The notes beneath the pieces are model-generated. The model saw nothing but the letters and a program-made list of their open reading frames with translations, had not been told where the DNA came from and searched no databases. Positions 48,997 through 61,951 of a stretch of 64,000 nt of DNA are shown piece after piece. Location: assembly GCA_028551475.1 (NCBI GenBank), contig CM052356.1, forward strand, positions 24,207,884-24,271,883, given 5' to 3'. This DNA comes from Casuarina equisetifolia (lineage: Eukaryota; Streptophyta; Magnoliopsida; Fagales; Casuarinaceae). The first letter of the stretch is position 1; every line of letters begins with the position of its first letter. The translations under genes were made by a program, and so were the position numbers.

Positions 48997-49929
48997 AGAC
49001 AAAGGGGAGATAAGACATGCGTTGAGTTATTTATATTTTCCTAAGCTCAACCAACAATTTGACTTGACAAAATTATGTCTATCTGCTTGCTTAACATGAT
49101 CTCATTGCTTAAAGATTTTCATCTGGACATAATCTCTTATGTTGGAGGTGCGTACGTATTTTAGATAGGTTCGGTCCTTTGTATTATAAATAAGACCTTT
49201 ACATGTACAAATATTTTATGTGAAAGCAACATACAGAGATTACAATTCCCAATTCCTAACTTTCCCATCCTTTTCACTGTCTGTCATCTTATTCATTGGA
49301 CGACAATTGCTTCATAAAAAAACGCAGCAGCAATGACAGCAGTTTCGGGAAGCATACTGGTTACACCAAACCTCTGATGTCCTCACATGATTCGGGCTTT
49401 GTACAATGACAATGTTAGATAAGTTTAATTGCCTGGGTTTGATGCATCGGGCAGTTGTTTCAAGGTCAGGCAATGCATGGCATAAACTGACCACGGGAAG
49501 TAACAGTTTTTCCCCTGACGACTCATCTCGCTATTCTATTTATTGGAAAAGACACGGGAGGGAAAAAATTGGGGCCTGGAACTTGAACTGGATTCTGGGT
49601 ACTATCTTTCATTTGTAAACAGAGGTCTAACAGCCGCGGGGGGGAGGAAGGATCTTTGAAAGGTGTGAAGATCAAAATCGAACAATTTTTTCTTTTTAAC
49701 ATACTTTGTTTTCAAAAGAAAGAAGAATCCACACTTGACGAAAGCAAGATGGTGCTGTCAATTGCGTCAAAAGCAATTCTAGCTGATTGTTGGAGAGATG
49801 AAATTCCGGATGAGTAAGTTTATTGCATATTCAGCTTTCGATTCCTACAACATATTCACTTCCTACATAACTCCTTTTTCCCCACTTGGAAGTATTTAGT
49901 CAAGAAGAACTTTATTAGAACGAGCTTAA

Positions 49930-50560
49930 CTACGGAGCTAAACGGTTTAGACCTGTTAGCATGATAAGTTTAATTACTCTTCTATATCAGCAACTAATAG
50001 GCTTCCATAAGCTTGGTGTGTCCCAAACCCTCATACGCTCGTAACAATTTCATCATACTTTTAGCTTGATGTCATGATAGCCTATTCTATGAGCTCTTAC
50101 TTTGGTCCCATCTAGGTAGCCTTTTCCTATAGCTTAATAAACTCAATCACTAAGCTAAAGGGCCTAAACTTATTGGTCTAATGACCTTATTTACTCTTAT
50201 ATACCACCATAAACTTGGTGTATCTCAGGCTCTTGTAAGCCCATGACAACTATAATACCAAACCCAATTACTAAGGTAAAAAGTTTAAACCTATTGTTAT
50301 GGTGGGATTAATTATTCTTGTATATCATCAACCACTAGGCTATGTAAGTTTGGTTATGCTTTTGATCCAATGTCCCAATGGCCCATTCTACAATGACTCC
50401 ATTCTAGTCCCACCTAAGTAGCTTTTTTTACAAGTTATCTTTTATGTAATTCAAACTTAAGACATTGAAGCTATTTCTTATATCAATTATAATGAACTTA
50501 ATCACTGAGTTAAAAGGCTTAAACTTATTAGTATAATAGACTTAATAACTTTAGTATACC
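49930..50560. repeat. imperfect modular direct repeats
   Basis: Four diverged modules recur near 49935, 50150, 50270 and 50508. Each has a core like CTAAGCTAAAAGGCTTAAAC, then TTATTGGTATAATGG-like, TTAATTACTC and TATATACCA, sometimes with ATAAACTTGGTGTATC. They look like pieces of a dispersed non-coding element; no terminal repeats were found. Confidence 0.5.
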
Positions 50561-53500
50561 AATAAGGAGCCCAAAGTACACGAAAGAAAAGGGAAACTTC
50601 GTGCATTGGAAGTTTTCCCTAAAAAAAGCTGTTTGGTGCTCTTGATTGTAGGGCAGTTAGTGATCACTGCTCCATTCTTACCTGGTAGTATTGCAATCTT
50701 TTATGCTGCAGGGACGTCACATAACACATAGATTTGCCAAGAAATGGAACCGGTTAAATTGAATAGTTTCGAAAACATGGAGAGACGGAATGGGAGAACG
50801 ACAGAGAGGGGAAAGAAAGAAAAATTATTGGAACTGTAGCCTTGGATGGGCTTTGGACAAAAGCCCTGAGGGAATTGCAAGTTTGGACCGAGACAATCAA
50901 AACACAACAACTTTCAAGCGCTAGGCTGCTGTTGTACCTGTTGGATTGTAGTTTCCGTGCATCCTCGCTTCGTTCTAGTTTCTTCTGGGAAGGGGGGTTG
51001 GAGCTCTTGTCCTGCACCAAAATAAGATAACAATTCTCTCTCCGCTACACAACGACACAAGTGTCATATAACACATGTGCATCCGCAACTTGCCTAGTAT
51101 TTTTTACGATGTGTTTTTCGTGACAGAGACATCATACTGTTGTAGGCCTTTTAACAAATACTAACATACGCGTATCAGTGTGCTCATCATCGTCTCAGAC
51201 GGTCTTGTAAAGTGTCTTAACTTGAAACCCTCACTAAAGAAAAGGAAAACAATTGAATAACCATTTCCATGTTGACGTTCGTGGGTTCCACTCGGAACAG
51301 CTCTTATGCTCAGGATCAGGTCGTATCCTGATTTAATAACTTATGCCCACCTTCTAGATTACTTAAACTAACACTACCTGCTTTGTACATATTAACTTAA
51401 ATCTTAATTTTTAATGGGTGTTCAGCTTGATCTTCTCATCCTCTTTGATAAATAAAACAGTGTAACCTTATTTTGATGAGTTTGGCGGCTTCAGAACCTG
51501 ACCTGACATGCAATGTCGAGTTGTAGGCTGTGCCAAGTGGATCGTAACCAACGCGAGTTCTGTTTATCGTTGTAATCCATTTTCTTTTTGAAGTTCATTA
51601 GCACCTTAATCTCATTTCTGTCTCTTCGTATGCTTTTGTTAACTTCAAACGCATGGGTTAGTGGTAGTTGGTGGGCACATATGTTGGTCAACTTGTTTCT
51701 TGGTAGAGTCCAGCGAGCCACCGGAAAAAAATAATGAAGCATGACTCTTTTATTTTTTTTTTTGGGTTGAGGAAATGAACCAGGACTAGTTATGTCTTTC
51801 AAATGTTTTGATGAACTATGAAGTCGGTGACCCTGCAGAATCTAAAGGCACATGTTCTATGCAAATTGCCCCTCGGGGAATACTTTAATCCCTACTAAAA
51901 AACTCGCAAACCTATAGAACTGATGTGGCCATGATTTATTTTTAAGTTATGATTCAAAGATGGTTATGATTGGGTTCGATGATTGCAGTTTTCTGTTTAT
52001 TTTCATGTCATCCGTTTTGAACAAAAATTACTTTCAAAAATAGTTTGTAAGCTAAAATAAAGTAAACATTATAAAAAGACCTTAGATCAAGGTAGCTTGG
52101 ATCTCGGTTTCAAGTCAGCATTGGATGTGTATGAGCGCGTGTGATAAAAAAAAAAGAAAAGATTTTTGTCAATATCAAGTATTGAAAGTGGAACCGAATA
52201 TCTCTCTTAAGGAGGTGAACACATTCCTAAAACCTCTTAAGAACACTCATTTTGCCTGGTGATTGTTACAAATATAAAAAATTATTCTCAAGATTACTTA
52301 GTGCTTCAATAACTTTATCGAGCCAGTTGGTTTAGAAAACATTTCCAAAAAGAAATTGCTCACATTCAACTTGATTAAATAGACTATCATTGTTTCAAGA
52401 ATTGCAAGGAATCTAAGTTCCATTTTTCCTTCGGCATCAGGGGTTTGTCAAAGAGAAAAAGGCTTACAACTTGTCTAATGAAATCTCACAGTTAACATCA
52501 CATAGGGTCTGCCGACAAAGGAATCAGCTGGTTTTGCCCCAAGAAAAAAGGATGGAATTCAAGAGTAAAACTGGACTCGTTCCCACAAATGGCCGGCAAG
52601 AACCACTTTGGATGGTTTTCGATGCCGACACTTCCCTCTTTAAGCGGGGTCCCGATGAACGGTTTCAATGATTCAAACTGTGGCAATTGTGGGATGAGCT
52701 GGGAAGAGAATATAGAAGCAATAACAACTTAAATTTCAACGTTCGAAGCAATTAAAGTCGTAAGAAATGTTCAAGAAAACCAATGAGGGAAAGACGTCGG
52801 CTGAAAATGGTTTCGTTCAGTTTCTGATTGAGAGAAGATTTACAGGATGGTCGGTGCAAGGACATGATAGCAAACGATGAAACTTGGAAAACACAACATC
52901 AAGACTATGGAAAGAATGATGCCACAAAGATCATGTTCTATAATTATTCAGGCACAAATTCATGTGCTTATAGGGCATTAGTAGCTTTATGGTATCACAA
53001 GACTTTTTCTGCTGTTCATTCGTTTAACAAGGTCGTCATATATGGATGTCAATGTCAATCAAGTATGAGTATATACAGAAACGGAGCCTTGCTTACTTTA
53101 CCTTAAAGTTTCATATTTCGGAAAGGTTTTCCAACCTCCTATAATCAAATTTTTGAAATCTCTCCCTCGCAAGAAGATATAGATAACTTTTTGACCCTGG
53201 AAATCAATGATGCAATGATGGCTCCTACATAATTACAGACCTCTAAACCTAGAAATGCCAGCTTCTCTCAGCAGCTTGTTGGCTATGGAGGATAGTCTCG
53301 TATATGGCCCCCTCTGGCCAATGAAAATCCCCCCACAAAGTTCTTTCCCAGTCAGCTCTCATATTTGAATCTATTCCTAGACGGGTTTATGATGAGACAG
53401 AGAAATACTAGCTGGGATGAATGGTCGGTTTATAAAATCATGGCATTCGACGGTAACATTAAAGGAACATTTCAGTAAGTCTTCTTTTCAACATTTTTAA

Positions 53501-55488
53501 AGTTTTTTTTTCCCTTAATTTCTTACTAGCGTTCGCGTTAGACTTCATGGCTACGTCTGAGATGTTAGGGTTCAAACTTCTCCATTTTCTCCCCCAAGAA
53601 CTCTGCTGACTTCAGAAGCTCTAAAACCATGATCAACACACAATGTTGCCCCATCCCACGTTGGCCTCATCCAGAGAAGCCAACTCAGAAATCAAGTGGA
53701 GGCAGACAAATCATGAGTTTGTTTATTGCAAATCCGTCCGTCATTCTCACTGATAAGTTGAAGCTAAACACAAAAACAAACTAGCGTCAGATCTCATTCT
53801 ATCCTACTTCATACTAGTTGGTGCTGGAGTTGACAGCAATCATGTACTAAATTAGTCTTCCAGTTTGTACTTACCGTATTAACTCTAAAAATTAAACCTG
53901 ACGGTGACCTACATGGCTGCATTACGTCATCTGCTAAAAAAAAAATACTAATGCTTGTTTATCCTCCATCTGTAATGAAGTAACAGACCCGGCTAGCAAC
54001 GTCATCAATTGGGAAGATACAAAGATTAAGACCCACCGAACTCTATAACTTGGAGGACGACAATGAATTAATTCATTCAATAATGTTCGGCCGTATCAGA
54101 ACAGGATGAATGGGGGCTGATCCTGACCTTCTGCTCAACAGTAATGCACCAAGTATCCTCACAGAATGCAGCCAAGAGGAGATGAGCAAGGAAGTTGCTG
54201 GAACAGTTTATCTGTAACTGAATATAAATTTGCTTATAGTTTACAAGGAGAAAGCGAGATGTCGAGTATATGGATCTCCTTTGCATGCGTCACTACTCAT
54301 ATTCCAAGAACAAATCATGATCTAGTGTTTTCATTTTTTTTATTTTTGTACTTTTTGGGATAAGATTTCTCCAATTGAAACTCCTCACTCACTGAATTCA
54401 CTGGACTCCTGACAACGGCGTAGGAGATACCATTTTAGTACATCTAAGACATACACTCTTTTGTTGGAAGATATCAACTAGTAGAGTTGGTAAAATTTCC
54501 AATTGATGTCAATTGAAAAATGTCCTTCAAAATATTTCCAAAGGCAACTTAGATTACAAGAATCCAAAGTAACTTTGATTAATTAAGTGCGTCAAAGATT
54601 ATGGGACATGCGATATTTGAACTTTTCGTATCTATCACATTTCAAAGCTTTGATCCTAGATGTTTTTTATTCGAAGTGGGTTTAAGAGTCATAGAATAAT
54701 TGGGGCATCTTTATCCGGGCAGCCAAAAGAACACCATTGGTCCATATTAGTCGTCTTTTCAATTGGAAAAACAAAAAGGAAGTTTGAGTATTTGATCACT
54801 TTTTACTTCTATCGTCCGTAAGTCTTCTTCTGAAGATCACAAGCACTTATTTAAGCAAAGTATGGTCGGTGTTTCAAAAGCACACGCGTACAACAGGCTT
54901 GACCAGGAAGAAAAACTCTGCACGTTAGGAAAGAGAGGCCGAAATTCATAGATTGAAATCCCGCCAGCAAATCTGAAAGAGCCCCCACAACCGGAATGAA
55001 TGTCAACATATAACTCTGGGGATAAAGCCAATCATTTGAGAAAAGATGCGCGAGGGAAGTAAGTCTTTCGCCCGTCACCATCTCTCAGATCTGCGCAATC
55101 AGTCTCCGCGCGCGGCAACCGGTTTGATATGTCTATATTTCGTATTTAGGAGTATTACTCTTCCCACGTTCTTTTCTGCTGCGCCCCCACCTCCCCCTCC
55201 CCCCTCTCAATCGCAGTCTTCCTTTTAGTATATACCTATATATATATAGTGTGAAGCGTGAACCATGATATTGGGGCCGCTGTTGATCTCCTTCCTGTTC
55301 ATTTGTTGATTGAGATCGCCTATAATATCGATTTTGCTTCTGCTAGTCTTCTTTAGATTATTTATGGATGGAGGTCTTACAAGGATTGAATCAGCGAATG
55401 CGTCATCAGTATACCCTCTTGGCTCCTTTTCCAAATTAAAGGTAATCGAACTGCCTCAACAAAGGCATGAGGAGAGAAAAGTTTTCTT

Positions 55489-55552
<64 letters not shown>
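55489..55552. repeat. GA microsatellite, about 30 units
   Basis: A long uninterrupted GA run. Open frames across it on both strands are artefacts. Confidence 0.95.
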
Positions 55553-55555
<3 letters not shown>

Positions 55556-55596
55556 TATTACATGAATCATAATCCATGAACCTTATGTTCTTCTCT

Positions 55597-55940
55597 GTAA
55601 ATCCTAGTCTATATCCTTAGATTTCCTTTCCAAGAATTTTTGGCTAGTTGCAAAAAGTGAGAAGAAAAAAGAGTTTAATTTATCACATGAAAATATTTAT
55701 TAGCAATTATGTAAATCCTAGTGTATATCCTTAGATTTCCTTTCCAAAATTTTTGGCTAGTTGCAAAAAGTGAGAAGAAAAAAGAGTTTAATTTATCACA
55801 TGAAAATATTTATTAACAATTATGTTATAAATCCTTGTGCATATCCTTAGATTTCCTTTCCAAGAGTTTTTGGCTAGCTGCTAAAAGTCAGAAAAAAAAA
55901 AGATTAAATTTATCACTTGAAAATATTTATTAACAATTAT
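55597..55940. repeat. tandem triplication with a 114-116 bp unit
   Basis: Copies start at 55597, 55711 and 55827. The shared core is ATATCCTTAGATTTCCTTTC, followed by TTTTTGGCTAG and AAAATATTTATTARCAATTAT. The first two copies are nearly identical; the third is more diverged. Confidence 0.9.
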
Positions 55941-57549
55941 ACTTTTTATAGATAGAAAAGAATAGGTTAAGCTATTTGAGCACATGAATAAATTTAATAG
56001 TTTGAGCACAAAATTATTAAACATTAAAGTGAGAATTAATTTAAAGAAAGGAAGGTAGAACAATATTTTGATCATATGATTTCTTAATTATGAGGAGAAA
56101 GACTCAAAATTAGAAGAAGCGGATGGAGGTCTATTGATAAATAAAATCTCAAGTACCTATTAACGATTAAACTGATGACTAAATTTTAAGGTTTGAGCCA
56201 AGTGTGAAAAATGATACAAGGGGAAGAATACAGAGATAGGCCAAAACAGTCCAAGATGAAGGATCAAAGTCAAATGAAAAAATTGCCGAATGAAGATAGT
56301 AGTAAAAAATGTCACTACATAATAGAGTGGTGAAATAAAATTTCTCATATAAAAGGAATAAAAGAAGTTTTACGATTCAATTATAATTGCCTTGACAAAT
56401 CTAACGGCAATGGGGTCTACCTAAATCTTCTTTTAGTATCTTCAAGTATAGATTCTTTGACGCATTCATGGATTTTGATAACATTCTCATATTATATAAA
56501 TTCACCTAAGGTTGGTATGAGATGACTAAATACTAAAATAGTTTGACAATATTGGTAGTCGATGGTGCTACATGTTAGGCTATTGGAATAGGTACCATAA
56601 ACATCAAGATATCCATTAGAATTTTGAGAACAATTTTCAACTTTGCGTATGTTCTAGATTGTAAGAAAATCTAATATTATTATATATAATTTACTCTATT
56701 AGGTTATGGCTATTCAACCAAAGACAATGTTCGGAAAGTAACTAAAGTAACTAAACTTGCTTTAGTAATAATGAAAGAATTGAAAATTTCATATTTATAC
56801 AAGTTTCTTATTGACGATTACTTAAGGTATACACTTTGCCAAAGTTCGATATTCGTTGCACATCATTCTCTTATTGAAAATGAAAAAGAAGAAGAAGAAG
56901 TTATAAGCGAAGTGTATAACTATATAAGCAAAACTTAAAGGAAGTTTTTTAATGACATTGTTTCTTGTTTTTCATTCCACTTTATTATCATTGGATAAGG
57001 AAAACAGGAAGCTATTAATTTGCTCCCGTTGCTTTATTTCTCTACTTCTCTAACTTCATGCATTAGTCTTACTAACAAATTATGCTGGATGATTTTTCTA
57101 TGTTGACATTTACTGATTATACTTTTTAACATGATATATAATCATATTGGCTAGTAACGCAATGCATGTGAACACCCTAGAAAATGACATGAACTAATAT
57201 CATCGCAATAAAATACCACTCGCCTAAGTAAAGCTTGCATTAAACACATTTAAGCACACTGTTTTAAACTATGGCAATCTTTTAACCTTTGTGATACAAC
57301 AAAACTTTATAATTAAATTTGAAATAAAGCTTAGCTCCATAATTAATCCTTGAATTTATTTAAATATCAAATCACCATTTTAATAAGATTTCAATTTGAT
57401 ACTACTTGGAATAATTTAGGAATTTGTGAATGTGTTTATATGATAAGGTTTTTTATTATTCTTAAATCAAAATAGACATTGTTTTTTATTAAAATTTGAA
57501 ACAATCTTGTAGGAAAACTTATGAGCATTTCAAAACATTTACATTAATA

Positions 57550-60500
57550 GCTTAAAAATGTTATCATGAAAAAAAATAGCTAAGGTGGATAGGATAAACA
57601 TTATGTATGATACTTTTATGTTTTATCTTACATATTTTGCTGTGAAGAGTCTTTGTATAGGCAAGATTCTTCTCTTAGGCAACCTATCACCTTCTGTAGT
57701 TAAGCCCTCCTTTATTGCTCATTTGGTGTTAAATTCATACTACCTCTTTCTATTAGGATCAAACGTTATTATCATGTCAAAAGTTATAGTTATTAGTAGA
57801 GGCACAACTTTATTTCCTTAAACTAACCATGTCACTCGATGCATAACCTTCCACAACATGCATAAGGCCATCACTCAAGTACACCCCTTTGTCTTGCAAT
57901 TGGTAGTGTAGAGCCTTATACTAAGTGACAAGTAGAATGAGTGATGCACCGACCAAACAATTTGTCTTGATTCTTATATTGCAAGTTAGATAGTTAGTCC
58001 ACAATTAGTTATCAATACCTAGTTAAGTTAAAGGGTGGTGCTTACCTTCCACAAGGTCAATAATCACCACTCAAGCACCAACTTGGATCTTAAACTTTTG
58101 ACCTTGCTTTGATGCCAATTGTTAGTATCAAGCACTTTTAGTAAGCTAAAAATTGTAGATGTTAGTAGAAGTGCAACTTTTATTTTGTTAACCTAATTAT
58201 GTCATTCAAGCATAATCCATAGCATGCAGGAGGTCATCATTTTGATACACCTCTTTACAACACAGTTAGTAGCACAAGCCTTATACTAAGCAATAAATGG
58301 ACATAAGGTATTGCACCAAGGTAGTCTCAATTCTAGTGCCATAAGTTAGGTGGTTAGTTCAAAATTGATTATCAATAACTAGTCGAGTCAATATATGATG
58401 CTAATCCCCTTTATGGTTAACATTCTTCACTTGGCATGTGAGTCTTAGCCATACCTCCATCCTTACTATATTAAAGCTTTTGAAAGCAACTTCAACCCAT
58501 TTTTTATGGTTCTTAATAGCACCTTATATGGCATGTCAACTTAGTAAGTCGTCACCACCACCACCATCTAACTAACCTTAGTAAATCAAATAAATCTCTT
58601 AAATTAGTTCAATGTACCATCTTGGATCATTTCCTTATAATTTCCTCTCATGGCCATAAGTATTGCATTTGTTTTATTAATGATTACTATAATATTTTAT
58701 GGTTTTATCTTATAATTTCTTGTAATCAATTTTTTTCATGTCTTTATGGTGTTTTGTAAATTTATAAAAAAATCAATTACACTACATGATACAAACCATT
58801 TAGTGGGATTATGTTGCTAAACTTCTCTTTACTTAATTTAAGGAGTTGTTATAAAGTTAGGGCATCCAATAATGAACTTTAAGTACTTATTTGCTATTTT
58901 AGAAATGGCTTTACAAAACAAAAACATCATGATGTGGTGGAAACTAGCTTATCCATTCTTACTCATGTCGAAGTCTCACTTCATTTTTGTGATTATACAT
59001 TCAAGGTGGCTATCTATCTTCTTAATTGGCTACTATCTCCTTTGTTTATGGATTTATCCCCTTGGAAAATGTTATTTAGCAAACCTACGCCTTTATTCAT
59101 CTACTAAATTTTGACTAAATAGTCTACCTACATCTTTGTCCTTATGTTGAGCACAAGCTACCTTGGCACTTTCAACCTTATGTTTTCTTAGATTATCCTT
59201 TCAATTACAAAGGTTTTTAGTGTTATTTTCTACGAACTTACTAAACTTATATAATTGTCACCTTTCTCAAAGGCAACTTCCTTTATCTCCAACTTCCTAC
59301 ACACCCACTAGCATCATCGTTACTCCCCATTATTACACTTCCTCAAATCCTTAGGTCCTAAATCTTGCTTTGCATCCTCTATGCTAGCAATCCTTCCATT
59401 TGCTATTGATATTGTCTCCTCCAATAATCCATTAATTCCTTCCCAAAGTCTTCCCATATTATCTTATGCTTCAATTCTTAATACTCCTTTAATGACTCAT
59501 CCCATGGTCAATTGACTTAAAGATGGAGCCATCGCCTGGCATTGCATTACTTATCAATACTCCTTCGTTCTTATTGTTGTTACTTATCTTTTAGAACTTA
59601 CTTTCTTTATAGAAGCCATAAAGGATATTCAATAGTATACAATTATGGTTGAAGGGTATACAATTCTCATTTTAAATTAGAATTTAAGAGCTTGTCCCTC
59701 CACCATCTCACTACAAGTCCATAGGTTGTAAGTGGACATACAAAGTCAAGCTTTGAGCATGTAGTTATTTGAAGTGCTACAAAGTTAGACTTATTGCCAA
59801 GAGTTTTCATCAACATCATGAATTGGATTGTCATGGAAGCTAGTGGTCATGTTTGTCTCCATTTACACTATTTTAGCTCTTGCTAATTTTTACATATGGC
59901 AACTTTATCTGTTGGACATTGAGAAATACTTTTTCTATTATTAACTTACTAAGAAAGTATTTATGGAGCAACCATGAGATTCATTGATCCATCTTAGCCA
60001 CACTATATTTGTTGTTTATAATACTTTCTTTATGACAAACAAGCCTTGAGGGCTGGTATCAAAGGCTTAACTCATTCCTTATTTCACTCAATTTTTCTAG
60101 AGCCTAGGCTAGCTATCTTCTTTTTATATTCCATTTCAACCAATATAGTATTTTTTTTGCTAGTGTTACTAGATGATATTATCCTAACAAGCTCACCAAA
60201 TCCCATCTATTGACCCTAATGACTATCCTTCATCATGAATTTCCTATCAAGACTCTTGGCCTACTTCGTTATTTCTTGGTGTTAAAGCCTATTCCACTAC
60301 ACAAGGCTTTTTTTTTTTTTTTCCATCAAGCCAAGTTTACTTTGGAAATTCTTGCTTGAGAAAAGATGAGGGATGCTCATTTTGTCTCTACTTCCCATAC
60401 CATTAATACATCTTCCTTCATATGAGAACGATAGTCCACTTCTAGTTTATACTCTTCATTACAACATCATTAGAATCCAATAGTATCTCCCACTTATTTG

Positions 60501-61290
60501 AACATTATCTTTGCGATCAACATGCCTATAGTTTATGCATGGTCATATTATTGTACATTGGCAAGCTATTAAGTGCATCTTGCATTACCCCATGGATACA
60601 CCTTGTCATTGCATCCTTTTCATGCATCATCCCTTTTTGAATTTCCATAGCTACTTCAATGCTAGTAGGCTAGTGAGTGATGATTGTTGCTTTGTTAGAG
60701 GTTTTTATATATTCCTTAACCTCAATCTTATCTTTTAGTACTCATACAAGCAAAGGATTGTTGCTTGCTCTAATATTAAAGTTGAAATTAAAAGCTTGCA
60801 GACACTATTGATGAACTTCTCTAGATTGAAGTTCTTCTTTATGAGTTGAATACTTAACCTCCATGGCCTTTAACATTATGGTGCAATAATCTATTCTCCA
60901 TTTATCTCACAACCAATCCATTTTTCATGTCAAGACCAAATATGTAGAGACCGATTTCATTTGGGAGCATATTGCATGTCTTTAGCTTCCAATTTATTTC
61001 GTATCCTCCCAAGGATAAGCCAATTAATATATTCACCAAGTGTTTCCTCCATTGTGCGCTTTTAATTCTTCAATCCAAGCTAACAGAACAACCTCAGTCA
61101 AAGCAAGCTGCCCAATCACGCACCACATTACTAGTGTATTTCGACTTAGTAGCCATGTCAACCCAAGGGTTGCATCATGTTACCACTCGCCCCTTAGAGT
61201 TTGGTTCCGTGCCATTTCTCACTGGATTGTCGCCGATGATTTTAAAATCCTTAGCTAACCTTTATTCATTTTTCCATTGATAGATTTTCA
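57550..61290 (+). mobile_element. heavily degenerate Ty1/copia element
   Basis: Plus-strand translation recovers fragments in copia order across stops and frameshifts. These are a pre-integrase-like stretch (about 57600-57720, SLCIGKILLLGNLSPSV), integrase (about 58935-59110, VETSLSILTHVEVSLHFCDY), the start of RT (about 59695-59840, PPPSHYKSIGCKWTYKVK and VRLIAKSFHQHHELD), more RT (about 59890-60290) and the RNase H end (about 60930-61050, HVKTKYVETDF and KPINIFTKC). Each matches a familiar copia block. It is much older than the copia element at the left edge. LTRs were not identified. A non-coding duplicated segment (57783-58405) lies between the first two fragments. Confidence 0.65.
57783..58405. 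repeat. diverged direct duplication of about 260-370 bp
   Basis: Copy 1 (about 57783-58040) and copy 2 (about 58151-58405) share ordered strings such as TTAGTAGARGYRCAACTTTA, GCCTTATACTAAG and AAGTTAGRTRGTTAGTYCA, ATTATCAATA. There are many substitutions. The segment splits the older copia remnant. Confidence 0.6.
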
Positions 61291-61590
61291 ATCTTTGTAT
61301 AAGTGAGTATAGAATCACACGATGTAATTCAAGTAATTGAATACAAATATCGACCATTCTCAATGGCTGTTAACTTTGCTCACAATCCTATCTTTTGAGC
61401 ATGGTTCTTCACTTTGAAATAGGCAAAATTAGTTTAAGCAAAATTTCCAGAAAGAAAGAACATGAAAAAGAAAAAAACACGCAAAGCTTTTACAATGGTG
61501 TGCGCGATTACGTGCTTTCAACTTTCAACGTTTTTAATGATCAATCCACGCTAAAACGTTCTCTTTAGACCAACTTTCTTCAACACTAAA
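61291..61590. other. AT-rich spacer between copia remnant and TRIM
   Basis: No gene or clear LTR was seen. Confidence 0.4.
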
Positions 61591-61595
61591 TAGTG

Positions 61596-61946
61596 TGTTG
61601 GAGGATTAAAATATCCAGTCCCACATTGGGTAAGGTGACAGGAGAGTTTGGCCTTATAAGTTTCCGCTAGCAATCCACTATTGCACAGTTCTGTGTTTTA
61701 GTTGGGCCCTTCAATTTCTAATATGGTATCGGAGCCGGCCCTGTGTCCTGCCTACCTTGGTGTGGTCCCTCTAGATTGGTCCCACCTCTCACCGCGCCTA
61801 ACGTGAGACTGCGGGGAGTGTTGGAGGATTAAAATATCCAGTCCTACATTGGGTAAGATGACAGAAGAATCTGGCCTTATAAGCTTCCGCTAGCAACCCA
61901 CTATTGCACAGTTCTGTGTTTTAGTTGGGCCCTTCAATTTCTAATA
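61596..61946 (+). mobile_element. complete TRIM (terminal-repeat retrotransposon in miniature)
   Basis: Two direct terminal repeats of 128 bp (61596-61723 and 61819-61946) begin TGTTGGAGGATTAAAATATC and end TTTCTAATA. Directly after the first lies a primer-binding site, TGGTATCGGAGCC (61724-61736), one base off the usual TGGTATCAGAGCC. A purine-rich tract, ACTGCGGGGAG, sits before the second repeat. The 5-bp sequence TAGTG flanks both sides (61591-61595 and 61947-61951) as a target-site duplication. There is no coding region, so movement would depend on enzymes of another element. The repeats differ at about 7 of 128 positions, all transitions. They end in TA rather than the usual CA. Confidence 0.9.
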
Positions 61947-61951
61947 TAGTG

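Larger units (their letters stand above)
48997..57540. other. gene-poor, repeat-rich region
   Basis: No gene was recognised in over 8 kb. A short frame at 49749-49814 (MVLSIASKAILADCWRDEIP, followed by a GTAAGT donor) could be a first exon, but no partner exon was found. Modular repeats, a long GA microsatellite and a tandem triplication are listed separately. The remainder is AT-rich. Confidence 0.4.

Noticed and set aside
49749..49814. Short frame MVLSIASKAILADCWRDEIP ending at a GTAAGT donor
   Set aside because: It looks like a first exon, but no second exon could be found downstream, so no gene is claimed.
52471..53106. Plus-strand frames 52471-52671 and 52828-53106
   Set aside because: They read as protein-like for short spans, but I recognise no family, splice structure or promoter.
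55377..55579. Open frames across the GA microsatellite on both strands
   Set aside because: Dinucleotide repeats give long frames without meaning.
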